Part shown: positions 8,247 through 14,895 of the stretch, piece after piece
Numbering within the stretch: the first letter of the stretch is position 1
How the letters are laid out: each line of letters starts with the position of its first letter
Source of the DNA: Patescibacteria group bacterium
GTDB taxonomy: Bacteria > Patescibacteriota > Minisyncoccia > Minisyncoccales > Minisyncoccaceae
Reading direction: 5' to 3'
DNA length: 14,895 bases
NCBI GenBank assembly: GCA_030156465.1
Contig: JASGMO010000010.1
Location: forward strand, 1-14,895
Translations under genes and position numbers: made by a program
Notes under the pieces: model-generated
Seen by the model: the letters and a program-made list of their open reading frames with translations, nothing else
Told to the model about the DNA's origin: nothing
Database searches by the model: none

Positions 8247-8458
8247 AAAAGAAGTAGTGTTGATAGAATTCCTAAAATAATTGATATGACTATGCCTGAC
8301 CACCACCACAAATCAACGCTTATTCTCTCTTTGCCCAGAAATTTTTCTGTTATTGGCTTAAAATATCTAAAAAAGAAAGACATTGAATATCCAACTGCAA
8401 TTCCAAAAACAATAGCCCTTAATATATGTAATATATACCCTATTGTTATGTTTTCCAT
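8243..8458 (-). CDS. Small two-TM membrane protein, unknown function
   Basis: I do not recognise this 71-residue protein. It has two hydrophobic segments, about residues 7-29 and 50-71, joined by a basic loop (RYFKPITEKFLGKER) with a WWW triplet at 51-53 opening the second helix. The very short N-terminus and C-terminus suggest a hairpin in the inner membrane. I take it as real because it fills the gap between tatD and leuS exactly and its stop TGA overlaps the leuS ATG as ATGA. A consensus extended -10 element also sits immediately before its start. Translation of leuS probably depends on ribosomes finishing this frame. An alternative is that it serves mainly as a leader reading frame for leuS, but it contains only three leucines outside its C-terminal half and no obvious leucine-codon attenuator or terminator, so I see no sign of classical attenuation. 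Confidence 0.75.
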   Translation of the reverse strand: MENITIGYILHILRAIVFGIAVGYSMSFFFRYFKPITEKFLGKERISVDLWWWSGIVISIILGILSTLLLL

Positions 8459-8464
8459 ATTTGT

Positions 8465-8473
8465 ATTATAGCA
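8465..8473 (-). promoter_or_regulatory. Extended -10 promoter element before the small protein and leuS
   Basis: Read on the minus strand, the 19-base gap after tatD contains TGCTATAAT, an exact match to the TGnTATAAT extended -10 of housekeeping sigma factors. Six bases (ACAAAT) separate it from the ATG at 8458, so the predicted transcription start is at or within a base or two of the A of the start codon. A weak -35-like TTTATC lies at 8493-8488, 17 bases upstream, inside the end of tatD. This would give a leaderless message for the small membrane protein, leuS and perhaps the genes after them. In AT-rich DNA a chance match is possible, but this is the only gene-free gap of any size in the window. 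Confidence 0.55.
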
Positions 8474-8477
8474 AAAA

Positions 8478-9275
8478 TTAACTTAAAGATAAATAGAATA
8501 ATTTCTTAGCATTTTGAGTTGTTTTTTCAATTATTTCTTCTCTTGAAGCACTTTTAATTCTTGATATTTCATCAATTATTAAATCTATTGAAAAAGGATT
8601 ATTTCTCTCTTCAAAATTAGGAGGAGATAAGTAAGGGCAATCTGTTTCTAGTAACATTTTTTCTAAAGGGATTGCCTTAATTGATTCATTTAAATCAACT
8701 TTAAAAATAATTCCATTAATTCCAAAGTAATAACCTAATTCTAATAACCTTTCTACATCTTCTTTTGTCCCTGTAAAACAATGGATTGCTCCTCTGTTAT
8801 TTTTTTGGGAAAGTATTTCAATTAAATCATCAAAAGCACTCCTACAATGAACAACTATCGGCAAATTAACTTCTTTAGCTAGGTCCAATTGATTTTCAAA
8901 GATTTCTTTTTGTTTTTTAATGTATTCTTCTCTTCTTGCTTTTCCTTTCGGCTTATACCAATAATCAAGCCCTACCTCTCCTATTGCAACCACGCCTTTT
9001 TCTTGAGACAAGTTCTTGTAATAACTATAGTCAAAATTATCTTCTTTTTTCTCTACCTCTCCTTTAATTTTTAAGTTAGATTCTATGTTCAAAGGATGAA
9101 GACCAACTGAAGCATAAACACTATCTCTTACTAGAGAAACACATTCTCTTGAGCTTTCTTTGTTTGTTCCAATATTAATTACTTGATAATTGCTCTCAAT
9201 TAATTTTTTAATTAAGCCCTCTCTATCATTATCAAATTCAAAAAAATTAAGATGTGCATGAGTATCAATTATCAT
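8478..9275 (-). CDS. tatD: TatD-family metal-dependent hydrolase
   Basis: This 265-residue TIM-barrel protein belongs to the TatD family of metal-dependent 3'-5' DNA/RNA exonucleases. The metal-site residues are all in place: H6 and H8 in DTHAHLN, E100 in IGEVGLDYW, H143 in VVHCRSA, H165 in AIHCFTG and D212 in ETDCPYLSP. The length is typical for the family. The gene starts with ATG 9275-9273, which overlaps the stop of metG as ATGA. Adjacency of metG and a tatD homologue (yabD in Bacillus) is widespread in bacteria, which supports both calls. AAGGAT lies just before the ATG, but only two bases separate it from the start, so it is a poor ribosome binding site; coupling to metG is more likely. 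It ends with TAA at 8480-8478, next to the proposed internal promoter, and no terminator hairpin follows. Confidence 0.95.
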   Translation of the reverse strand: MIIDTHAHLNFFEFDNDREGLIKKLIESNYQVINIGTNKESSRECVSLVRDSVYASVGLHPLNIESNLKIKGEVEKKEDNFDYSYYKNLSQEKGVVAIGEVGLDYWYKPKGKARREEYIKKQKEIFENQLDLAKEVNLPIVVHCRSAFDDLIEILSQKNNRGAIHCFTGTKEDVERLLELGYYFGINGIIFKVDLNESIKAIPLEKMLLETDCPYLSPPNFEERNNPFSIDLIIDEISRIKSASREEIIEKTTQNAKKLFYLSLS

Positions 9276-10702
9276 ATCCTTGGAAATAATGGCTCTGCTT
9301 TTAGTGTTTTAATTTGTTCTTCCATCTTTTTTGCAGTTTCAGGTAAGAAAGGTTTTAGCATTTGAGATATATTTTTAAGCGAATAAATTATATTAGAAAA
9401 AATTATTTTGTTTTCATTCTCATCATCTATCGCCCATGGTTTTTTCTCTTCAATATATTTATCACAAAAAGAAACTAGCTCCCATATTTCATTAAGAGAT
9501 TCATTAAATTGAATAAAATTATCTTCAACCTTTTCTTTTATTTCTCTATTTTTATCAATAAACGCTTGTTCTATTTCTTCATCAATAACAACGCCTTTCT
9601 TGTTTATCATCGCAATCGTTCTTGATAATAAGTTGCCTATCCCCCCAGCTAGATCAGAATTATATCTCCTTTCAAACTTTTCAAAAGTAAAATCGCCATC
9701 ACCTAGTGCAGGAATTTCTCTTAATAAAAAGTATCTGACAGCATCAGTTCCATATTTTTCAATCAATTCATATGGATTAATAACATTGCCTAAGCTTTTT
9801 GACATCTTTTGACCATCAACTGTAATGTAGCCATGGACAAACAATGTTTTAGGGAGTGTGATCCCTGCTGAAAGTAGCATTGCAAGCCAATAAACAGAAT
9901 GAAATCTATTAATGCCCTTTCCAATTACATGTATTTTAAAATCATTGTTTTGCCAAAAATCTAAAAACTTAGATTCGTCATTACTTCCATATCCTAAAGC
10001 ATTAATATAGTTTGATAAAGCATCAAACCAAACCCACATTTTTTGTGTTTCGTCTGCTGGGACATCAATTCCCCAACCTTTTGCTCTTTCGCTTGTTCTT
10101 GATATACAAAAATCTTGTAAACCAGAATTAATAAAGCTAAGTATTTCGTTTTTTCTTGATTGAGGTATAATTTTAACCTCATCTTTTTCAATTATTTCTT
10201 TTATTCTATCTTGATAATCAGACAACTTAAAAAAATAATTATCTTCTTCAATTAACTCTGGCGCCACTTTGTGATCGGGACACAAGCCATCAATAAGATC
10301 TTCTTCTTTGTAATATTCTTCGCATCCAACACAATAAAGACCACTGTATTTTTTCTTATATATATCTTTCTTGCAAGCAATCCATAATTTTTGCGCACCA
10401 TCAAAATGTCTTTTCTCCGTTGTTCTTATAAAATCATCAAAGCTAATATTCAACTTATCTTTTAAGTTATAAAAATTAAGATAATTCTTGTAAACAAAAT
10501 CAGAAATATTTTCACCTGTTTTTTCAGCACTTCTAACATTTTTTAAGCTATTTTCATCTGTTCCTGACAAAAAGAAAACATCGTCACCCATTATTCTATA
10601 ATGTCTGGCAATTACATCTGCTTGAACAAGCTCTAGCGCATGACCTAAGTGGGGCGAAGCATTAACATAAGGAATTGATGTGGATATAAAAACTTTATTC
10701 AT
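9272..10702 (-). CDS. metG: Methionyl-tRNA synthetase
   Basis: At 476 residues this is a short-form class I MetRS, which charges both initiator and elongator tRNA-Met. It has HLGH at 18-21, the FLSGTDEN region at 44-51, a single zinc knuckle C124, C127, C141 and H144 of the kind seen in Thermus MetRS, WVWFDALSNY at 223-232, and KMSKS at 299-303 within VDGQKMSKSLGNVINP. The anticodon-binding helical domain follows, with KPWA near the end, and the protein stops without the C-terminal EMAP/Trbp111-like tRNA-binding domain found in many longer bacterial MetRS. Such a domain could be encoded elsewhere as a separate protein. ATG 10702 overlaps the stop of the AI-2E permease gene as ATGA, and its own stop overlaps the tatD start the same way. 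Confidence 0.97.
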   Translation of the reverse strand: MNKVFISTSIPYVNASPHLGHALELVQADVIARHYRIMGDDVFFLSGTDENSLKNVRSAEKTGENISDFVYKNYLNFYNLKDKLNISFDDFIRTTEKRHFDGAQKLWIACKKDIYKKKYSGLYCVGCEEYYKEEDLIDGLCPDHKVAPELIEEDNYFFKLSDYQDRIKEIIEKDEVKIIPQSRKNEILSFINSGLQDFCISRTSERAKGWGIDVPADETQKMWVWFDALSNYINALGYGSNDESKFLDFWQNNDFKIHVIGKGINRFHSVYWLAMLLSAGITLPKTLFVHGYITVDGQKMSKSLGNVINPYELIEKYGTDAVRYFLLREIPALGDGDFTFEKFERRYNSDLAGGIGNLLSRTIAMINKKGVVIDEEIEQAFIDKNREIKEKVEDNFIQFNESLNEIWELVSFCDKYIEEKKPWAIDDENENKIIFSNIIYSLKNISQMLKPFLPETAKKMEEQIKTLKAEPLFPRI

Positions 10703-11694
10703 TCTTTCTTACTTTTAAAATAATCTCTTAAAATTTCAAAAAGTATTCCTGCGACAGGAATTGCTAAAATGGCACCCATAATACCCCATAGAGCACCACC
10801 AACCAAAATAGAAATCAAAACTAATGAAACTGGCAATCCATTTATTTTCTTAGTTAATACGGGCATTAAAACATTGCTTTCAATCTGCTGAATAATAATT
10901 AAAAAAACTGTAACACCAATTGCTTTAGGAAGTGAATCAAATAAAACGAATAAAGCAATAAGTATTCCAGAGATAACTGGACCAATCATTGGAATAATGT
11001 TTAATATTCCAGATAATAACCCCCATATTAAAGCAAACTTAATATTAAAAATCACACAAAAGGCAAAGGTGGTGACTCCAATAAAAATAGATGAAATTAT
11101 CCTGCTACCGAACCAACCAACAACATGCTTTTGACTTCTTTTCCACCTATCTAAAACTTGCTCCTCAAATTTTTTAGGCGTAACCATTTTAATTCCCTTG
11201 ATAATATCAAATTTTTCAATTGAGAAGAATAGCGCTAATGTAAAAACAGTAATCCCTGCGAAAATACTTCCAAACAGTCCGGCAAAAATATTAAATATAT
11301 TAGAAGATATTTTGATCAAGGTCTCATTAAATTGAGATCCTAAATCATAAAAACCTTTGAGAGAGTAATCTAGACCTAAATGACTTAGAAACACTGGTAT
11401 TTCTTTAAAATAGTCTCCGAATGTATTAGCAAATGATTGAACTTCAACAATTAATGGTGGGACTATTAAGAATATAAAAAAACCTAAAATAAATAAAAGG
11501 GCGAAATAAACAATAACCGAAGAGACAGCTCTATTAATTTTAAGGGCGTCAATAAGGGGATTAATAAGAATTGAAATAACAAGACCTAAAACAACCCAAC
11601 CGATTATGCTTTTTAGAATAAAAATTGCATAAAAAAGAAGTATTACAAAAACAATTTTAAAAATTGTTTGCCATGAAATATCTATTTTAGTCAT
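10699..11694 (-). CDS. AI-2E family transporter (PerM/TqsA-like permease)
   Basis: This 331-residue inner-membrane protein matches the AI-2E family. Hydrophobic segments lie at about 9-27, 29-45, 57-80, 135-158, 200-222, 224-251, 256-272 and 288-318, with a soluble stretch at roughly 81-134. The second half carries the family signature: LNIIPMIGPVISGILIAL at 231-248, QQIESNVLMPVLTKKI at 269-284 and GGALWGIMGAILAIPVAGIL at 299-318. Studied members export the quorum signal AI-2 (TqsA) or act in ion exchange, but most have no known substrate and none can be assigned here. No luxS is present in the window, so an AI-2 role is not supported. It lies between the M16 peptidase and metG with ATGA overlaps on both sides, suggesting strict co-translation rather than a shared task. 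Confidence 0.9.
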   Translation of the reverse strand: MTKIDISWQTIFKIVFVILLFYAIFILKSIIGWVVLGLVISILINPLIDALKINRAVSSVIVYFALLFILGFFIFLIVPPLIVEVQSFANTFGDYFKEIPVFLSHLGLDYSLKGFYDLGSQFNETLIKISSNIFNIFAGLFGSIFAGITVFTLALFFSIEKFDIIKGIKMVTPKKFEEQVLDRWKRSQKHVVGWFGSRIISSIFIGVTTFAFCVIFNIKFALIWGLLSGILNIIPMIGPVISGILIALFVLFDSLPKAIGVTVFLIIIQQIESNVLMPVLTKKINGLPVSLVLISILVGGALWGIMGAILAIPVAGILFEILRDYFKSKKE

Positions 11695-12941
11695 AATTTT
11701 ATTTCTTTATTTTTAAATGGTCCTATTAAAGCCATATTTAGTTTATCATTTTTAAAAATATCTTTCGCAACACTTATAATATCTTCAGGGCTAACATTAT
11801 CAATCTTCTTAAACATATCTTCTATTGAAATTATATCATTTTTTAAAAGCTCTTGCATTCCATAGAAAGATGCTTGCTCATCAGAAGCTTCCATTTTTAA
11901 GATAACTTTCCCCTTAATGCATTCTTTTGCTTTTTTAAGCTCAACATCTGAAACTTTTGTTTTGGTTAACTTCTTATACTCTTTTAAAATAGTTTCTATT
12001 ACCTTATCTAGTTTTTTGTTATCCACCCCAGCAAAAGTAACTAATGATCCAGTATCAGTGTCGCTATTGTTATATGTTCTTACATAATATGCTGCTCCTA
12101 ATTTTTCACGAACCTCTTTGAATAATCTTGAACTCATTGAGCCACCTAAAATTACAGATATTACATCTAGCGTCGCTTTATGAGGATGAAGCATATCATA
12201 GCCCCTTACACCAAGAGCGATGTTTGTTTGATTTGTTTTTTTATAAATTGTTTTAACTTGTGGTTTATTTTGTTTTTCAATTACACCAATTTTTTCTTTT
12301 GGTTGGTTACTATTAATTTTTGAGAAATATTTTTTTACTTTTTCAATTGTTTTTTCTTGATCAATATTGCCAGCAACACAAACTATTGTATTTGTTGCAG
12401 TATAATGATTGTCCATATACTTTTTAATATCGTTCCTTTTAATTGCTGAAACACTTTTTATTGTCCCAGCAATGTCCCATCCAGCTGGCTGATTACCATA
12501 AAGAACTTGTTTCCATAAGTCCCCTATATACATCATAGGATTTTCTCTGTACATATTAATCTCTTCAATAATAACCCCTTTTTCTTTTAATAATTCTTTG
12601 CTAGGTATTTTTGAATTTAAAAATATATCAGAAACCCAATCTAGCGCAATATCAAAATTAGAATAATTTACTTTTGCGTAATACCCAGTATATTCTTCTC
12701 CCGTGAAAGCATTAAATTCTCCTCCAATATTATCTAAATCTTCTGCCACCTCCATTGGACCCTTCCTTTTTTCTGTTCCCTTAAAAAGCATATGCTCTAA
12801 AAAATGAGATATTCCTGAGATATCTTTATTTTCATACTTAGACCCCGCTTTAACTAAAATCAAAACAGTTACTGCTTTTGTCCCCTTTTGTGGCACAGTG
12901 ATTATCCTTAATCCATTTTTGAGTTTTGTTTTTCTGTACAT
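11691..12941 (-). CDS. M16 family zinc peptidase (processing-peptidase-like)
   Basis: This 416-residue protein is a single M16-type peptidase with both halves of the clam-shell fold. The inverted zinc motif HFLEH is at 46-50 (two His ligands and the catalytic Glu), and a glutamate pair EE at 126-127 sits at the distance where the third ligand is expected. The R/Y region typical of the second domain appears as LGGSMSSRLFKEVREKLGAAYYV at about 267-289, and GAxY is the usual substrate-binding motif. Relatives include mitochondrial processing peptidase and Bacillus YmxG/MlpA. Many bacterial M16 proteins work as active/inactive pairs; here only one copy is present and it keeps its zinc motif, so a homodimer is likely. 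No signal peptide is visible, so it probably acts in the cytoplasm. Its start lies 34 bases inside the upstream membrane-protein gene, the longest overlap in the window, yet MYRKTKLKNGLRIITV is the normal family start. Confidence 0.93.
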   Translation of the reverse strand: MYRKTKLKNGLRIITVPQKGTKAVTVLILVKAGSKYENKDISGISHFLEHMLFKGTEKRKGPMEVAEDLDNIGGEFNAFTGEEYTGYYAKVNYSNFDIALDWVSDIFLNSKIPSKELLKEKGVIIEEINMYRENPMMYIGDLWKQVLYGNQPAGWDIAGTIKSVSAIKRNDIKKYMDNHYTATNTIVCVAGNIDQEKTIEKVKKYFSKINSNQPKEKIGVIEKQNKPQVKTIYKKTNQTNIALGVRGYDMLHPHKATLDVISVILGGSMSSRLFKEVREKLGAAYYVRTYNNSDTDTGSLVTFAGVDNKKLDKVIETILKEYKKLTKTKVSDVELKKAKECIKGKVILKMEASDEQASFYGMQELLKNDIISIEDMFKKIDNVSPEDIISVAKDIFKNDKLNMALIGPFKNKEIKL

Positions 12942-13933
12942 TTTTTTAATTGTTTTTTTAATTCTATCATTTTTAATTCTCTGTTTACTGTTAGCTTAAA
13001 AAATTTCTCTAATTCTTCAACTCTTTTAGTCATATCTTCCTTTGATTTTTCAAGCTCTTTTTTTGAAGAATAAATTTGTTCTGATGCATTGTTTAGTGCT
13101 TCTGATAAACTAACTATTTCTTTGTCTAAACTACCGGTAATAAAAACAGCTCTTTCTCCTACAGGAAGTTCTTTAGCAAAACCTTGTAATTCGCTTAATG
13201 AATTGGAGATGTAAGAAAACAAGGATTTATCAATTATAAATGTCATTAATAGGGCGATAAAACAAAGCATTGCTGCATTAAAACTAAAAGAAGGAATAAA
13301 AAGTAAAACTATTAAAATAGTAAAAAATGGAAGAAAGAAAAGAAAATAGAACTTTGGGGCAATACTTGAAAGAATAACATCTTCAGTATTTTCTCCCCGT
13401 TCTGTTAATATTCTTCTACACTCTTTAACTACTTTGAACATTGCTTGCTGGCAGAAAAAAGTAGCAAAGGCGCAAGAAAAGAAAATAGCAATAACTCCAC
13501 CAGTTACAACGATCATTAAATCAAAGGACGAGGCTTGATTAATCCATAGTGCTAAAATTATTAAAACTAAAACAGAAAGCCCTCCCGCAAAAACATTAAT
13601 TGTTGTGCTTCTAGATATATAGACTAAAGATGTAAATATTTTTTTAATATCATCTGTTGATGAAGAAACAATACTTCCTTCTGAGGAGACTCCCTTATTA
13701 ACTATCCTAATTTCTTCACCAAACCAAAACTTTGCCCCTCCATACCTTATCACGCCTAAAAAACTAAAAATTAAAACCAGAACAGGGAAGACGTAGATAA
13801 AAGCGTTCTTTGTTGTCTCTAATTCAAAGCTTGCAAGAGAAAGTATTAAAAAAAATGAAAAGGCGCTACAAAGCACAGACCATCCTATGATCGGCAATAA
13901 TATATTCAGCGTGTATGGGAAATTAATTTTCAT
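12908..13933 (-). CDS. Six-TM membrane protein with HAMP-like region and coiled coil, no output domain
   Basis: I cannot assign a function to this 341-residue protein. It has six hydrophobic segments at about 11-34, 44-64, 111-131, 137-160, 195-215 and 218-238. The segment after TM6, about 238-290, with GFAKELPVGE and DKEIVSLSEALNNASEQI, has the two-helix character of a HAMP linker. A charged coiled coil follows at about 285-333, including KRVEELEKFFKLTVNREL, very like the signalling helix that normally joins a membrane sensor to a histidine kinase, cyclase or PAS domain. Here the protein ends soon after, with a lysine-rich tail. It therefore looks like the sensory half of a receptor without its effector. 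The frame is intact and coupled on both sides, so a recent truncation is not evident: ATG 13933 overlaps glyS by 11 bases and its end overlaps the M16 gene by 34. It may signal through a partner protein via the coiled coil, or be purely structural. Confidence 0.8.
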   Translation of the reverse strand: MKINFPYTLNILLPIIGWSVLCSAFSFFLILSLASFELETTKNAFIYVFPVLVLIFSFLGVIRYGGAKFWFGEEIRIVNKGVSSEGSIVSSSTDDIKKIFTSLVYISRSTTINVFAGGLSVLVLIILALWINQASSFDLMIVVTGGVIAIFFSCAFATFFCQQAMFKVVKECRRILTERGENTEDVILSSIAPKFYFLFFLPFFTILIVLLFIPSFSFNAAMLCFIALLMTFIIDKSLFSYISNSLSELQGFAKELPVGERAVFITGSLDKEIVSLSEALNNASEQIYSSKKELEKSKEDMTKRVEELEKFFKLTVNRELKMIELKKQLKKCTEKQNSKMD

Positions 13934-14895
13934 TTATTGTTGAAATTAAGTCACTTATCTTAACTCTTTTTTGATCCATTGTATCTCTATTTCTTAATGT
14001 TACATCTTCATTAACAATACTTTCAAAATCAATTGTTACTGCAAAAGGTGTTCCAATCTCATCTTGCCTCCTATACCTTCTTCCTATTGCGCCCGCCTCA
14101 TCATATTGGCAAGAAAATTTGTCTTTAAGTAAATTATAAACCTCTCTTGCTTTGCTTGTTATTTCTTCTTTATTTTTAACAAGAGGTAAAATTGCTACTT
14201 TAACTGGAGCAATATTTTTATTTAATTTTAATAAGAATTCTTTTTCCTTGTTTCCTTCGGTGGTGGTTGTTCTTCCCCCTTCAACTTCAGTAAATGCATC
14301 GCATAGTACCGCTAAAAATGTTCTATCTAGTCCACATGATGGTTCAATAACATATGGAAGATATTTTTCTTTTGTTTGATCATCAAAGTAATTAAGATCT
14401 TCTCCTGAAAACTTTTGATGTTGAGATAAATCAAAATCACCCCTACTAGCAATTCCTTCAATCTCGGACCAACCAACAGGAAAATTATATTCTATATCAA
14501 CGCACCCCTTAGCATAATGAGCCAACTCATCTTTTTCTTGCTTTCTTACTCTTAAGTTTTCTTTTTTAATTCCCAAAACATTAATATACCAATTCATTCT
14601 TTGCTCTATCCAATATTCAAATGCTTCATTTTCTTTTCCTGGCTTAACAAAATATTCCATTTCCATTTGCTCAAACTCCCTCATTCTAAATATAAAGTTG
14701 CCGGGAGTAATTTCATTTCTAAATGCTTTTCCAATCTGAGCGATACCAAAAGGGACTCTTGTTCTTTGAGTATCTAAAATATTCCTATAATTAACAAATA
14801 TTCCTTGAGCTGTTTCTGGTCTTAAGTAAGCTGTGCTAGCGCTATCTTCAACGCTCCCAACAAAAGTTCTAAACATTAAATTAAAGTTTCTTGGA
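13923..14895 (-). CDS. glyS: Glycyl-tRNA synthetase, single-chain alpha2 type, partial
   Basis: The frame runs through the right edge, so the N-terminus, including class II motif 1, is missing; about 324 residues remain. The ATG at 14876 is an internal methionine, since codons before it read PRNFNL and continue the family sequence. Visible are YLRPETAQGIFVNY, motif 2 in FGIAQIGKAFRNEI followed by FRMREFEQMEMEYF, and motif 3 in EPSCGLDRTFLAVL. A C-terminal anticodon-binding domain begins near APVKVAILPLV and includes IGRRYRRQDEIGTPFAVTIDF. This is the homodimeric GlyRS found in archaea, eukaryotes and some bacteria, not the alpha2beta2 GlyQ/GlyS form. Motif 3 has Cys where Phe is common (SCGLDR versus SFGVDR). 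It is the first gene of the run within the window and its stop TAA lies 11 bases inside the next gene. Confidence 0.95.
   Translation of the reverse strand, partial: PRNFNLMFRTFVGSVEDSASTAYLRPETAQGIFVNYRNILDTQRTRVPFGIAQIGKAFRNEITPGNFIFRMREFEQMEMEYFVKPGKENEAFEYWIEQRMNWYINVLGIKKENLRVRKQEKDELAHYAKGCVDIEYNFPVGWSEIEGIASRGDFDLSQHQKFSGEDLNYFDDQTKEKYLPYVIEPSCGLDRTFLAVLCDAFTEVEGGRTTTTEGNKEKEFLLKLNKNIAPVKVAILPLVKNKEEITSKAREVYNLLKDKFSCQYDEAGAIGRRYRRQDEIGTPFAVTIDFESIVNEDVTLRNRDTMDQKRVKISDLISTINEN

Noticed and set aside
8247..8309. GTG-initiated N-terminal extension of LeuRS
   Set aside because: The 21 extra residues do not look like LeuRS, and ATG 8246 gives the family-typical start and overlap.
8208..8471. 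Plus-strand open frame spanning the leuS start and the small membrane gene
   Set aside because: The minus-strand pair has an ATGA junction and promoter-like element that explain the region better.
10699..11694. AI-2 quorum-sensing exporter
   Set aside because: The family name does not establish the substrate, and no luxS or signalling gene is seen.
14876..14876. ATG 14876 as the start of glyS
   Set aside because: Codons upstream continue the conserved PRNFNL segment, so this is an internal methionine of a gene cut by the window.
1..14895. Many T-rich runs on the plus strand that might be terminators
   Set aside because: They lie inside minus-strand genes rich in Lys AAA codons and have no GC stem next to them.
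1..14895. tRNA, rRNA, CRISPR or mobile element
   Set aside because: No gap exceeds 19 bases, and no clover-leaf, spaced repeats, transposase or inverted repeats were seen.

Overview
The window is an AT-rich, very compact stretch of bacterial DNA. All 13 genes I can support lie on the minus strand, so transcription runs from high to low coordinates. Neighbouring genes overlap by 4 to 34 bases or are separated by at most 19 bases. There are no RNA genes, mobile elements, repeats or CRISPR arrays. TGA, TAA and TAG all act as stop codons, so the standard bacterial code applies. The packing, the low GC, short versions of core proteins, the lack of Shine-Dalgarno motifs and the gene mix (YvcK/GlmR, 2-oxoacid:ferredoxin oxidoreductase, AI-2E permease, M16 peptidase, single-chain GlyRS) suggest a small-genome Patescibacteria/CPR bacterium, perhaps Parcubacteria-like. 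This placement is inferred from style and content, not from a marker-gene tree.

In order of transcription: (1) 14895-10699 holds a glycyl-tRNA synthetase cut by the window edge, a six-TM protein with a HAMP-like helix and coiled coil but no output domain, a lone M16 zinc peptidase, an AI-2E family permease, and (to 9272) methionyl-tRNA synthetase. (2) 9275-5922 holds a TatD-family metal hydrolase, an unrecognised 71-residue membrane protein and leucyl-tRNA synthetase. The 19-base gap before the small protein is the largest in the window. It carries a TGnTATAAT extended -10 placed so that transcription would begin at about the A of the ATG, suggesting an internal promoter making a leaderless message. 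(3) 5934-1 holds GlmS, a two-subunit 2-oxoacid:ferredoxin oxidoreductase (gamma-alpha fusion, then beta), a YvcK/GlmR-family protein, and a GlmU-like nucleotidyltransferase that runs off the left edge.

The main functional theme is the left part. GlmS makes glucosamine-6-phosphate, the first committed step to UDP-GlcNAc. The GlmU-like protein has the nucleotidyltransferase and left-handed beta-helix layout of the enzymes that finish that route. The protein between them belongs to the family whose Bacillus subtilis member binds UDP-GlcNAc and modulates GlmS. The co-transcribed oxidoreductase suggests a link between central carbon/ferredoxin metabolism and cell-envelope precursor supply, but that link is inference. 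The other genes are mostly translation and housekeeping, with two uncharacterised membrane proteins as the least explained items.
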